From contig JAFFJZ010000020.1 of the NCBI GenBank assembly GCA_018340375.1, forward strand, positions 744,001-808,000: a stretch of DNA of 64,000 nucleotides, given 5' to 3'. Of this stretch, positions 22,239-30,980 are shown piece by piece (the stretch's first letter is position 1; each line of letters opens with the position of its first letter). Under the pieces are notes generated by a model, which worked only from the letters and a program-made list of their open reading frames with translations, was not told where the DNA came from and did not search any database. The translations under genes and the position numbers were made by a program. This stretch comes from Gonatopus flavifemur. Its lineage: Eukaryota; Arthropoda; Insecta; Hymenoptera; Dryinidae.

Positions 22239-22714
22239 GTGAAAATGATGTATATCACTTAATAATAGTCTATATTTGTCACAGTGGACTCGACACTTTG
22301 AAGGGAAAAATTTGACTTCTCAAGTACTGCAATCAGTTTGATACATTGCACAATACGTTTTTGACTACTAGGCAAACTATATATTTATGGTAACCACGAG
22401 AATATATGTTCGCGAAGATTGTTTTGTTCTGGTAAGGAATTCGGGGAATTATGAATATTCATATACTTTTTTTTATTAATAAGCCACATTGTTCATCCTC
22501 TGGAAACATAAATTCATAGACTAGAAAACAATTTTGAGAATCAAGTAAACTTATGAATTAGAGGATTTATTCAAAACTTTATACTGATGACCCCAAAGTG
22601 CAGCTGCTTTTTGTTTTTCCTTGATTTTGCTTGTCATGTTGAGATCAAAAGCTTTAACGGTGTCGATGAATACATAATTATATTTAAATATCTTAACAAC
22701 ATTCATTTCCAAAG
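22239..22714 (+). other. Spliceosomal intron in the RAG1-like gene
   Basis: AAAAG/GTGAAA at the 5' side and TTCCAAAG/GTACCG at the 3' side. Joining restores DFK-RYRKHH in phase, and the two halves of the conserved motif meet exactly. The intron is AT-rich with a T-rich tract near 22465-22475. Confidence 0.75.
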
Positions 22715-22928
22715 GTACCGAAAGCATCACTCCAGGAAATGCAGTAGAGAAAAAACGAATGAAGACATTTTTAAATGGTTCCTTTTGAGTTCTGATCCAA
22801 TGTTATCGAGTAAAAGACAGTTGCCCAAGAAAAAACTAAAGTTTCTCCCTAGAGACGTGTTAAGCCTTGATAAAGACAACGTAACTTTCCCATTATCTTC
22901 CTCTCAGAGTGAAGAAGAAGAAGACTGA
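22715..22928 (+). pseudogene. RAG1-like gene, last exon
   Basis: Encodes RYRKHHSRKCSREKTNEDIF, LLSSDPMLSSKRQLPKKKLK and an acidic tail SSSQSEEEED before TGA. The basic RYRKHHSRK is at the place of RAG1 RRFRKMNARQSK. This exon is open. Confidence 0.65.
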
Positions 22929-23160
22929 TCTGAGTAAAAAAAGTGTGGCAAAAGTAAAAACCATTACGATTTCAGTTTTTTATATTATTGTATATATTGT
23001 GAATGTATATATCTTTCGATTTAACACATTTGATGTGTTAATATCATTCGATAATTATATTAATAATGATTCAATGTTGGAAATAATAATAATAATGATC
23101 ATAATAGGAACAACAAAATGGGCCGTTTAGTTCTTGTTTAATATTGAGTTATGAATGAAG
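22929..23160. other. Downstream of the RAG1-like gene
   Basis: Very AT-rich spacer to the right satellite array. No signal I would call a terminal repeat of a smaller, separate transposon. Confidence 0.5.
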
Positions 23161-23164
23161 TTTT

Positions 23165-23985
23165 GATTTTTGGCATCCGCCATCCTGAATTTCGGAATTC
23201 TGACAACGGATTCGTGATCAGCGATCCCGAAAACCCCTGGGTACCGAGTTTGAAGAAAATGCGATGATTTTCTTAATTTTTGTCCACCATATTGGATCCG
23301 CCATTCTGAATTTCAAAATTTTGACAACGGATTCGTAATTGGTGACCCCAAAAACTCCTGGATGCCGAGTTTGAAGAAAATCCGAAGATCTTCTTGATTT
23401 TATTTCACCATATTGGATCCGCCATTTTGAATTTCGAAATGCAGACAACGGATTTGTAATCAGCGACCCGAAAAATACGTGAGTAGCCAATTTTAAAAGA
23501 ATCCGATGATTTTTTCAATCTTCGTCCGCCATATTGGATTCGCCATTCTGAATTTGGGAACTCAGACAGCGGATTCGTAATCAGCGACCCCGAAAACCCC
23601 TGATCACCAAATTTGAAAAAAATCCGATGATTTCTTCCAATTTTCGTCCACCATATTGGATCCGCCATTTTGAATTCCGAAATGAGAACAACGGATCCGT
23701 AATCAGCGACCCCAAAAACCGTTGGGTACTCAATTTGAGGAGAATCCGATGATTTTTAAAATTTTCGTCCGCCATATTGGATTCGCCCGTTTGAATTTCG
23801 GAACTCAAACAGCAGATTCGTAATCAGCGACCCCAAAAACCCCTGATCATCAAGTTTGAAGAAAATCCGATGGTTTCTTTCAATTTTCGTCCGCCATATT
23901 GGATCCGCCATTTTGAATTTTGAAATTCTGACAACGGATTCGTAATCAGTGACCCCATCGATTTCCCGAGTACGAAGTCGCAAGC
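23165..23985 (-). repeat. 121-bp satellite array, right, seven copies
   Basis: CGCCATNYTG recurs at about 23177, 23298, 23419, 23540, 23661, 23782 and 23903, every 121 bp, in the orientation opposite to the 17.9-kb array. Each unit has two GCCATNTT-type words 16 bp apart. Overlapping 75-93-codon minus-strand frames are repeat side effects. Confidence 0.9.
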
Positions 23986-24325
23986 GAATTTGAGAGCCCC
24001 TCATAATTTTTTCCAGCTTTTTGGCATTTGGCCCCACTGTGCGTCGTTGTTCCTGGGTAGCGCTAAGAGTAGTTCATCAATAACTTCGACGGTCCATACC
24101 TTGCACCTCAATGAGCGAGAAGGGATCCATTACCAGTGTTTCGTAAAGGGTTTGGAACCAGCTTCCCCATGCCATGATAAAAAATGGGGGTCCTATTTAG
24201 AAAAACCATCTTGACCCCTAAATGACCTTCAAAATCATCTCTGAGGGATTTTTCAAAGTCAGCATCATGCTCCCCCTTTGGAACCCCTAACTTCTCATCT
24301 GGAACATTTTTTTCCATCTCCACTA

Positions 24326-24695
24326 CACGGAGAGAAAAAATTCGCTGACGCAGCAAATTGAGGTATTATATATAGGATAGCAAAAGTTTTTGCTGACCTG
24401 GCTAAAAATTTGCTAGAACAGCAATCGTGTTAGCTACGACAGCAATTTTTTAGCTGTGGCAGCAAGAAATGTTTGCTCCGCCAGCAAATTTTCAGTATTA
24501 TATACAGAATAGCAAACAAATTTTGCTGGGATAGCAAACATTTTTTGCTGCCACAGCTAAAAATTAGCTGTCGCAGCTAACAAGATTGCTGGAACAGTAA
24601 ATAGTTTGCCGTCACAGCAAAAAATCTGCTGCTCTGGCAAAAGGAACCCAGCAAAAGTAGATTTCGCTGCCACAGCGAATTCCTTTTTCTCCGTG
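24326..24695. repeat. TA-flanked MITE, CACGGAGAAAA ends, CAGCAA words
   Basis: CACGGAGAGAAAAAATTCGC at the left, GCGAATTCCTTTTTCTCCGTG-type complement at the right; TA at 24324-24325 and 24696-24697. The interior is more than a dozen TTGCTG/CAGCAA/TAGCTG words in both orientations. The empty site is seen in the other terminal repeat of the host element (AAACTAGTGGAG at 15307). Confidence 0.9.
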
Positions 24696-24751
24696 TAGTT
24701 TCCGAGATATTTGACTATATCACTTCAAATGGACCACCCTGTATCTGCATA

Positions 24752-26035
24752 CAGGTTGGTTGAAAAGTTCCTGCGCTCGAAATGAAAGAATACTTTTTTT
24801 GTGACGAAATATATTTTTTTATTCAATTTAATCTCCTAGAAGCTCAATACACTTGTTCCAATGATCTTCCAATAATTTCATCCCATCCTTATAATGGTTT
24901 TCCGGAAGCTCTGCAAAATAACCGTCTACGGCTGCTATGGCCTCTTCACTCGACGAAAAATGCTTCCCACGAAGGAATTGTTTGAGATTTCTGAAGAGAT
25001 AGTAGTCGCTAGGAGCCAAATCTGGCGAATACGGTGGATGTTCAAGCAATTCGTACTTGAGTTCTTCGAATTTAGCCATCGTCAAAACACTTTTGTGGGC
25101 AGGTGCCTTATCTTGATGAAAAATGATTTTTTTCTTCTTTAAACCAGGTCTCTTCTCACGAATTTCTTCATCCAGCTGATCCAAAAGGCTGCAGTAATAT
25201 TCGGAGTTTTACCTTTCTGAAGATAATCAATGAACAAAATTCCTTTTGCATCCCAAAAAACTGATGCCATAACCTTCTTCGCTAATCGTTGTGACTTCAC
25301 CTGCTTTGGAGCTGAACAACCAGCTTCAGTCCACTGTGAACGTTCTTGTTTCAATTCAGGATCATGGTGGTAGATCCAAGTCTTATCCATAGTTATAAAA
25401 CGACGCGAGAAGTCGGTTTTATTCTGCTTAAAACGCTCCGAATTACGCCGAGAAATTTGTTTTCGATCCAGTTTTTGTTGAATTGTTAACGTGTGCGGCA
25501 CTAACTTTCCAAACAGTTTTTTCATACGTAATTCTTCATGTAAAATATGGAGTACTCGTTCGTCTGAGATGCCTATGGCATTAGCAATTTCACGCTTAGT
25601 CAAACTTGGATCTTCACTAACCATATTATGTACATTCTCAATGATTTCTGCTGTGGTTGCAGTTTTTGGTCGTCCTTCGCGGGGATCGTCTTCAAGGCTA
25701 GTACGACCACGTGTAAATTCACCAGCCCAAAATTCAACGGTGCGTTTTGACGGTGAGGACTCCTTATACACTTCTAACAATTGTTCATAAATTTTCTTTG
25801 CTTTTGAACCCTTCAAAACAAAGAATCTAATGACTGCACGATATTCAATTTTTTCCATATTAAGAAAAATCAATGACACGTCAACTTCAAATGGCTTGTA
25901 AACAAAGAATGAATTGACAGAATGACTTGTAACTTTGCATGTGTTCTCAGGACAGATATACCAACTCGAGAAAAAAAAAGTTTCGAGCTAGCAGTGCTAT
26001 CTCTTGGTGAGCGCAGGAACTTTTCAACCAACCTG
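24752..26035 (-). mobile_element. mariner element 2, full length
   Basis: Inverted ends of 27 bp starting CAGGTTGGTTGAAAAGTTCC, identical at both ends, flanked by TA (24750-24751 and 26036-26037). 1,284 bp. It landed a few bases outside the right end of the 9.5-kb element. Confidence 0.95.
24828..25858 (-). pseudogene. mariner transposase (DD34D), frameshifted
   Basis: The ATG at 25858 starts MEKIEYRAVIRFFVLKGSKA, then paired helix-turn-helix regions (SPSKRTVEFWAGEF; LTKREIANAIGISDERVLHI), WVPxL replaced by KLVPHTLT, and the first catalytic Asp in TMDKTWIYHH (DE in relatives, DK here). A frameshift near 25,180-25,200 leads into the C-terminal frame with IIFHQDKAPAHK (normally HDNAPAH) and YSPDLAPSDYYLFRNL. 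The frameshift and the changes beside the first two Asp make activity very unlikely. Confidence 0.9.
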
Positions 26036-26345
26036 TATATATGTTATGAATGAGATTATCATCAAGATAATTATGCATATAGCATAGCTACACTCTGATG
26101 AAAATAGCCGTTAGAAACAGACAGAACCTGTATCTGAACCTGACGGAATCAATATGCGTTCTTCAAAAACACATATCGACTCCGTTGGATTCAGATATAG
26201 AGGTTCTGTCCGTTTTTGGCGAGCATTTTCATTAGGACAGCTTAGTCTGACTGAAGGGACTGAAAATGCGATTGACTCTAAAATGATCTCCTCAAAAGTT
26301 TGATGACTGTTCTTATTCTTCGAGCTGAATTATATTCCTATTCTC
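26036..26345. repeat. Right half of triplicated-repeat copy C
   Basis: TATGTTATGAATGAGAT continues the text interrupted at 15262, and GACTCTAAAATGATCTCCTC matches copies A and B near 13115 and 13870. This shows that about 10.8 kb was inserted in stages into one repeat copy. Confidence 0.65.
26095..26236. repeat. Hairpin MITE
   Basis: CTGATGAAAATAGCCG at the left and CGAGCATTTTCATTAG at the right, with GACAGAACCT and GACGGA/TCCGTTGG complementarity between; arms of about 55 bp with some mismatches. Confidence 0.75.
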
Positions 26346-26352
26346 ACCCTAT

Positions 26353-26573
26353 CCCAGATAGCACCAGAGTCTCAAAAAAGAGCTCTAGTTTGAAAGTAAA
26401 AAAAGGATTCATTGTGAGTACTTTGAATTCAAATTGAATTTTTCATGAACACCTTAGTATTCAGGAAGGATTTATGTTGCAAGTTTGGGAGTAATTTTCT
26501 GAAGGTTCAAATGTATTCATTTTGAATTCATTGGAGTTATATTGAATATGAATGATCATTCATGCTATTTGGG
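26353..26573. repeat. MITE, CCCAGATAGCACCA termini
   Basis: CCCAGATAGCACCAGAGTCT at the left, CATGCTATTTGGG at the right. Interior AT-rich with inverted TTTGAATTCA words. Confidence 0.65.
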
Positions 26574-27207
26574 TATGCTCCATAATTCCATTTCTGAAGT
26601 CCATAAAGGGGGAAAGTGCATTTTCAAAAGAATGCGCAATAAAATATGTTCATACTTCTGGATCTCCTCTACGATCAACTGGGACTGATAAATCCAGGAT
26701 TGAAAACACATCGGTGGAAAGGTAGACAATAGGGGCGCGCGGGTATTGGATTTTCTCGGGTCGGGTCGGGTATTTAATGCGAGTGTCGGCTTGGGTACCC
26801 GAAGTTCCCAATACTCGAATATCAGCGGGTTTCAATTTCCGAGTATGCTAAGATTGTAGGATTACCGAAACATCTCGGTATTCGAAATCAATGGGGTCAT
26901 TTAATTCTATCAAATTACTGAAGCTCTTGAATCTTCATAATAAGATAAGAGAAGATTTCTCTTATGCATTTGATTTGATAAATTTGTTGCAATAAATAAC
27001 CATTATTTTGCAATTGATGATTATTTTTATCGCCGCAATCATAGATATATTTACATTGCAATTCAATGAATCTTGAAATAATTCCTCCAACCAGACAAGA
27101 AAATCGAGAGCTTAAAAGATAATGGGACTTTATCAAAAGTTTGAACACATTTGTGGTTACCTTTTCCTATACTATTCTCCAAATGATAAAATCAGATTCC
27201 TATTATC

Positions 27208-27729
27208 TTAACATGGAAAAAAATAGACATCAATATAAAATGAGAAAACAAAGCAACCTTTTATTACTTGTGATGGAACTGAATGCAAGTTCTTCTCAAT
27301 TTTCGAATTCGCATGAAGGAAACATAATTCTTCAACATGTTTTGTGGGTAGTTTCGTACGCGTAGAACTAACAATGTTTCCCGCTGTTGAGAAAATTCTT
27401 TCACTTTTAACCTGAGTAGCAGGCAACATCATGTACAAGGGGACCAACTCAGCAATTTCAGGGTAACTATTAAGATTTTCTCTCCACCACGCTAAAGGAT
27501 TTGTAGTTGAAGACGACACCTTATGATTCATGTATTTATTTATTTTTTCATTAATGAGACCTTGCAAAGAATTTTCTTGCTCAGCCACATCATCAATATT
27601 GGCTAAGAATAAGAGAGAGCCTGTCAGACCTCTGCTTTCTTCCAATGTTGACGTTTGATGCTGAAGCTCCCATGAAATAGGCCCCTTAAGCTGGAAAATC
27701 ATACGAGCGTTTCGACGCCGCGTCAACAC
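27208..27729 (-). pseudogene. hAT transposase, C-terminal dimerisation region
   Basis: Encodes NPLAWWRENLNSYPEIAELV, LYMMLPATQVKSERIFSTAG and NIVSSTRTKLPTKHVEELCF followed by LHAN, the classic hAT C-terminal dimerisation signature. The frame ends at its own stop. Upstream transposase (DDE region, BED finger) is missing: 5' of it lies the 27690-27811 palindrome. A remnant, no catalytic residues. Confidence 0.85.
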
Positions 27730-27811
27730 TGGTTAAAAGAGGACAAGCTGTGGGATCTCTTGCTCCAACCAATGTTGACGCGGCGTCGAAACGCTCGCAT
27801 GAGTTTCCAGC
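27690..27811. repeat. Palindrome inside the hAT element
   Basis: CTGGAAAATCATACGAGCGT at the left is mirrored by ACGCTCGCATGAGTTTCCAG at the right, with GACGCCGCGTCAACAYTGGTT inside each arm (about 46 bp) and a 25-bp loop. It cuts the transposase frame. Confidence 0.8.
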
Positions 27812-27903
27812 CTTATACTAGAGGAAGCCAGTCAGTGAACATGGCCGCCCCATAGGTAGGAAGGAATAGCTGTCAACTATAAAAAAGAGAGGGTTGGGAT
27901 TCC

Positions 27904-28032
27904 TTCGACCGAAAAAGTTTTTGGCCGAAGGGACATGATTTGGCAATCGCTAGTCATCCCCTGGAGTTCTCTAGAAGCGATTAGCGGTTGTCAAATCATG
28001 TCGATTCGGCCGCAAACTTTTTTCAGCTGAAA
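27904..28032. repeat. Second palindrome inside the hAT element
   Basis: Arms of about 60 bp with mismatches: GACATGATTTGGCAATCGCT pairs with AGCGGTTGTCAAATCATGTC; outer parts pair through CGAAAAAGTTTTTGGCCGAA. 28035-28790 contains no gene that I recognise. Confidence 0.75.
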
Positions 28033-28791
28033 GACACCCCCTACATCGAAAAGAGAGGTGCATGTCTTTGTCTTTTAACGTAAAGAAAGACAAGGATGCT
28101 CACCTCACCATATTTATTCTCCCCTTTAGTAGTGTGACGCTCCCACTTGTTGACGTTTGGCTATGGCTCGCATCCTCTAGTATATCACGAACTGTTGCTC
28201 CACCGGACTTAAAACAGAATTGGAATAGGATTGAACCACGAGAAATAACCACTCAACAGACAGGTACATTTTCTACAAAAGAATGCTTGGATCGTGATGA
28301 GATAATTCCATTTCAATCCTGTTTTACTCACGCCTGGTGGAAACATAGTCACCATTGCCAGGTTTTTCCATTGGCTACTCCATTCAATGGGACCAATTCA
28401 TTGATAGATTCCCTTAGAAATCCCGCTAACCTGGCAACTCTGAGTATAATATCTTTATGTTTAAAGGTCTAGGCCATAGACATAGAGCATAGACTCCCTC
28501 CCTTCAACTTTGGTCCACACAGTGCACTAAAGGTGGGCCCTCAATACACCGAATTCTCTCCGCCAGAGATGAACTGCAGAGATTGCTAATGCAATGTTAA
28601 AATCGTGGTCCATATAACGTTTTTCTTTTTTGAAGAAAATCATAAGATTGGTTGAATTTGTCTTCTAAGTCAATCAGCATCGAAGGATAAATGAAAAACG
28701 TGATACCACCAATCAGAAACTGGACCATGGTTCTCCTACATCGTTAGCAATTTCTTCAACTCATCTCTGTTTTTGCATCGAATGCTCATTG

Positions 28792-28962
28792 TACAGAAAA
28801 TTCGTATTCCGAACGCTGATATACCGAAGGGTTATTATGCCGAATGTAATTGGTTGGATGAAAACTGCAATTTCTTGGGAATTCTAAAAGAATGACGGAT
28901 CTGATTGCTTACGGCATAACGGACTTCCGGTCTATTAGCGTTCGGAATATGAATTTTCAGTA
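28792..28962. repeat. Hairpin MITE near the hAT right end
   Basis: TACAGAAAATTCGTATTCCG at the left, inverted at the right as GGAATATGAATTTTCAGTA; CCGAACGCT and TTATGCCG also pair. Confidence 0.75.
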
Positions 28963-29229
28963 TAAAGTATGTTCTGTGCACATTTGAGAATTTTTTTGTT
29001 TGTATTTTTTCAAAACAGTCCCATCTGAACATTCTATGTATGATCACAGAATAAGTGCAGGATGTTTACAAAGTTCTTGTGCTACTCGGAAGTCGATTCA
29101 TTGCATCACATTCGAGTAGTTCAATACCATCAAGTGATTCGGGAAAGTCAAGTAACTCGATCGCATCGGGTAACCCGGTAAAATCGGGTACCCGAGTTTT
29201 TCGAGTACCCGCGCATTCCTAGTAGACAA

Positions 29230-29705
29230 TGAATTGTTCAAAATTATGAGCTGCTCTGAGCGCTCCGAGCTGCTTCCACCGTCAACTTATCGGTCAACAT
29301 ACCTCAATACCGTACATGAACTATGGTCAACGTACGCTCAATACCGTACATGAACTATGTCAAAACGATAGAAAAATGTGACAAGACTGGGACAAGCTTG
29401 TATGATCATTGGAAAATTCGCGTCCTTTGATATTTGAATCAATTTCGATTCCATTGTTGAATTATGCTCAAACTAAACTATAGTATGTGGGATTTATTAT
29501 GGCAGGAAGATCGGACCAGCCCTGGCCTGATGGTTATCCCCAAGTCTTCAGCCATTGTCAATTCAAAATTCAGTCAGTATTTATCAACATTGTGCCACTC
29601 ATGTGGGCAATATTGGCACAATTGCTCTCAACGAATGCTCGATTTTCACACTTGTGCCAAGCTTGTACTAAATGTGGTGACCATTTCAAGAATATTAACA
29701 AATGT
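29230..29705. repeat. Word-repeat DNA around GCAAGCTTG
   Basis: CTCAATACCGTACATGAACT is duplicated near 29302 and 29338. GGGACAAGCTTG (29390), GTGCCAAGCTTGTAC (29655) and, beyond the hAT, GGGGCAAGCTTGGG (30540) suggest a word-repeat element split by the 29714-30439 insertion. Confidence 0.45.
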
Positions 29706-29713
29706 ACCATGAC

Positions 29714-30439
29714 TAGGGGTGTGCGGGTAGCACTTTTTATCGGGTCGGGTTCGGGTATTTGTATTTCTTTTCGGGTCAGGTCGGGTCGGGTACCCGATTA
29801 AATCGGGTTTTCCAAGTTGGGTACCCGAATATGATAAAATCGATTGAATTTAATATTTTCAACTTCTATTCGAAGTTGCCGTTGCTGTTGATATTTTAAG
29901 GACAAATTGTCTTGAGCGATTGTAGGAATACGGGGATTTCATATGAATTCAATTCTAATATGAAGAATGCAATATGCACTACAAGTCTATTAGGGTTGTT
30001 ACTCCATGTAATTGATTATGCAGCGCATTAGGAAATCTCCAAATTGCTTCATGGAATGTTTATATTTATTTTTTGATTCAATTAAAAAGATATAATCACA
30101 TTTATATCTCATAAATAATATATTATCTATTTTCGTATTTAGTAACCACAATATAGATTCTTGAACATCAATGAAAATAAATATTCTTCTTATAAATATA
30201 ATTCTTCTTCCATATTTTTGAATTTGAATGGAGGAAGCACAACTCTTCCACATGTTTTGTCAGCAATCTTGATCGAGTTGCTGTCACAATATTTCCTGCT
30301 GAGGAAAACGTTTGCTATATTTGAATGACCCGAATGTAATCGGGTACCCGAAAAACTCGGGTAATTGAAAAACCCGACCCGACGGGTACCCGACCCGACC
30401 CGATAAAAACCCGATGACACGGGTACCCGCACACCCCTA
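29714..30439 (-). mobile_element. Non-autonomous hAT derivative, 726 bp
   Basis: Ends TAGGGGTGTGCGGGTA and TACCCGCACACCCCTA are perfect inverted repeats; ACCATGAC is duplicated at 29706-29713 and 30440-30447. Subterminal GGGTCGGGT/GGGTACCCG words as in the 26.7-kb hAT. It retains only the end of a transposase. Confidence 0.95.
30190..30325 (-). pseudogene. Remnant of hAT dimerisation motif
   Basis: On the minus strand, in two frames, it reads VFSSAGNIVTATRSRLLTKH then VEELCFLHSNSKIW, closely matching the C-terminus at 27208-27729. It shows that this element is an internal deletion of a relative of that hAT. Confidence 0.75.
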
Positions 30440-30589
30440 ACCATGACTGACTATCCATTAGGAACAAGAGGACAATCATGGAACAATATTGGGGCAATTA
30501 TTCTTCACGGAGGTTTGTTCCTGACACATGTGCCAACCTTGGGGCAAGCTTGGGTCCCTTTCAGTTTTGGCAATACCTGCATGGGTTGG

Positions 30590-30980
30590 ATAACCAAATG
30601 TACTTGACAGTTCATATTGATTTCACGTCTTTTTTTTCAGATGGGGTATATACTGTTGTATTGCATCGAAATTTTAAATGTGATAAAATTTCTGTTGAGC
30701 GTAGGTTTTTAGATTTTTTTGTCAATATTGATCGCACTTCATGTACTTGGAATTAGTTTTTGACTTTTTTTTGGAGTTTTTTTATTGGCTTACGTTGATA
30801 GGTCAGGAATTTGATACCTATAACGGGCCAAAAGAAATCTCCACATTTTTTGTGTTTTTTTGAACAATTTTTGGTCCGCCATATTGGACCCGTCATTCTG
30901 AATTTTTCATTTGTAATTCCGGATTCGTAATCAGCGACCCCAAAAACCCTTCAAAGGTGAGTTTGAAGCGAATCCACCAA
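30590..30980 (+). repeat. Dispersed repeat joined to a 121-bp satellite unit
   Basis: ACCAAATGTACTTGACAGTT to TGGAGTTTTTTTATTG at 30595-30790 recurs inverted at 47650-47850 and forward, shorter, at 52200-52340. It is followed at 30870-30970 by one reverse copy of the 121-bp unit (CGCCATATTGGACCCGTC). Confidence 0.75.

Larger units (their letters stand above)
18986..22928 (+). pseudogene. RAG1/Transib-like recombinase gene, interrupted
   Basis: A short first exon (ATG at 18986, MDSAAI) ends at a GGTGAGT donor at 19005. Coding text resumes about 19074 and runs, with frame breaks, to the TGA at 22926-22928. Core motifs in order: VDGSSGHSAYKQ (20019-), comparable to RAG1 SCDGMGDVS around D600; CYIC spanning the mariner site, comparable to the zinc-binding CTLC of RAG1 (C727/C730); CLHGWIRFFEG where RAG1 has ALHCDIGNAAEF around D708; EERKKVVQKSF; NDGNTARR, comparable to RAG1 MNGNFARK; MHKFLIHGPEII, comparable to RAG1 FHKTLAHVPEII with zinc ligands H937/H942; and LTEEAQEARNKDFKRYRK, comparable to RAG1 SEGNESGNKLFRRFRK around E962. 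I infer a RAG1/Transib-superfamily protein lacking the second catalytic Asp. Breaks: a frameshift near 19187, a stop at 19909-19911, a frame change near 20010, the mariner, and a frameshift near 22108. Confidence 0.75.
15263..24741 (+). mobile_element. 9.5-kb long-TIR element carrying a RAG1/Transib-like gene
   Basis: Both ends begin CAGGGTGGTCCATTTGRAGT and continue inverted for about 385 bp, at roughly 88-90% identity by eye, once later insertions are ignored. The shared text runs through ATATCTCGGAAACTA, ATGGCATGGGGAAGCTGGTT and CGCTACCCAGGAACAACG. TA flanks both ends. Inside the ends lie inward-facing arrays of a 121-bp unit (17910-18300 forward, 23165-23985 reverse), and between them an intron-bearing gene (18986-22928). 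Later guests are a DD41D transposon (about 15591-17312), a mariner (20391-21657) and a MITE (24326-24695). The element split a copy of the triplicated repeat. That the gene belongs to these ends, and is not a separate nested transposon, is an inference from position. Confidence 0.7.
26730..29221 (-). mobile_element. hAT element with 8-bp target duplication
   Basis: Ends TAGGGGCGCGCGGGTA and TACCCGCGCATTCCTA are inverted; GTAGACAA is duplicated at 26722-26729 and 29222-29229. Subterminal regions are packed with GGGTCGGGT and GGGTACCCG words. A transposase remnant lies at 27208-27729. Between 27690 and 28962 are hairpin structures, perhaps further insertions. Confidence 0.85.

Noticed and set aside
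28062..28472. 136-codon plus-strand frame inside the hAT element
   Set aside because: Opposite strand to the transposase, no motif, and it overlaps palindromic DNA; probably chance.
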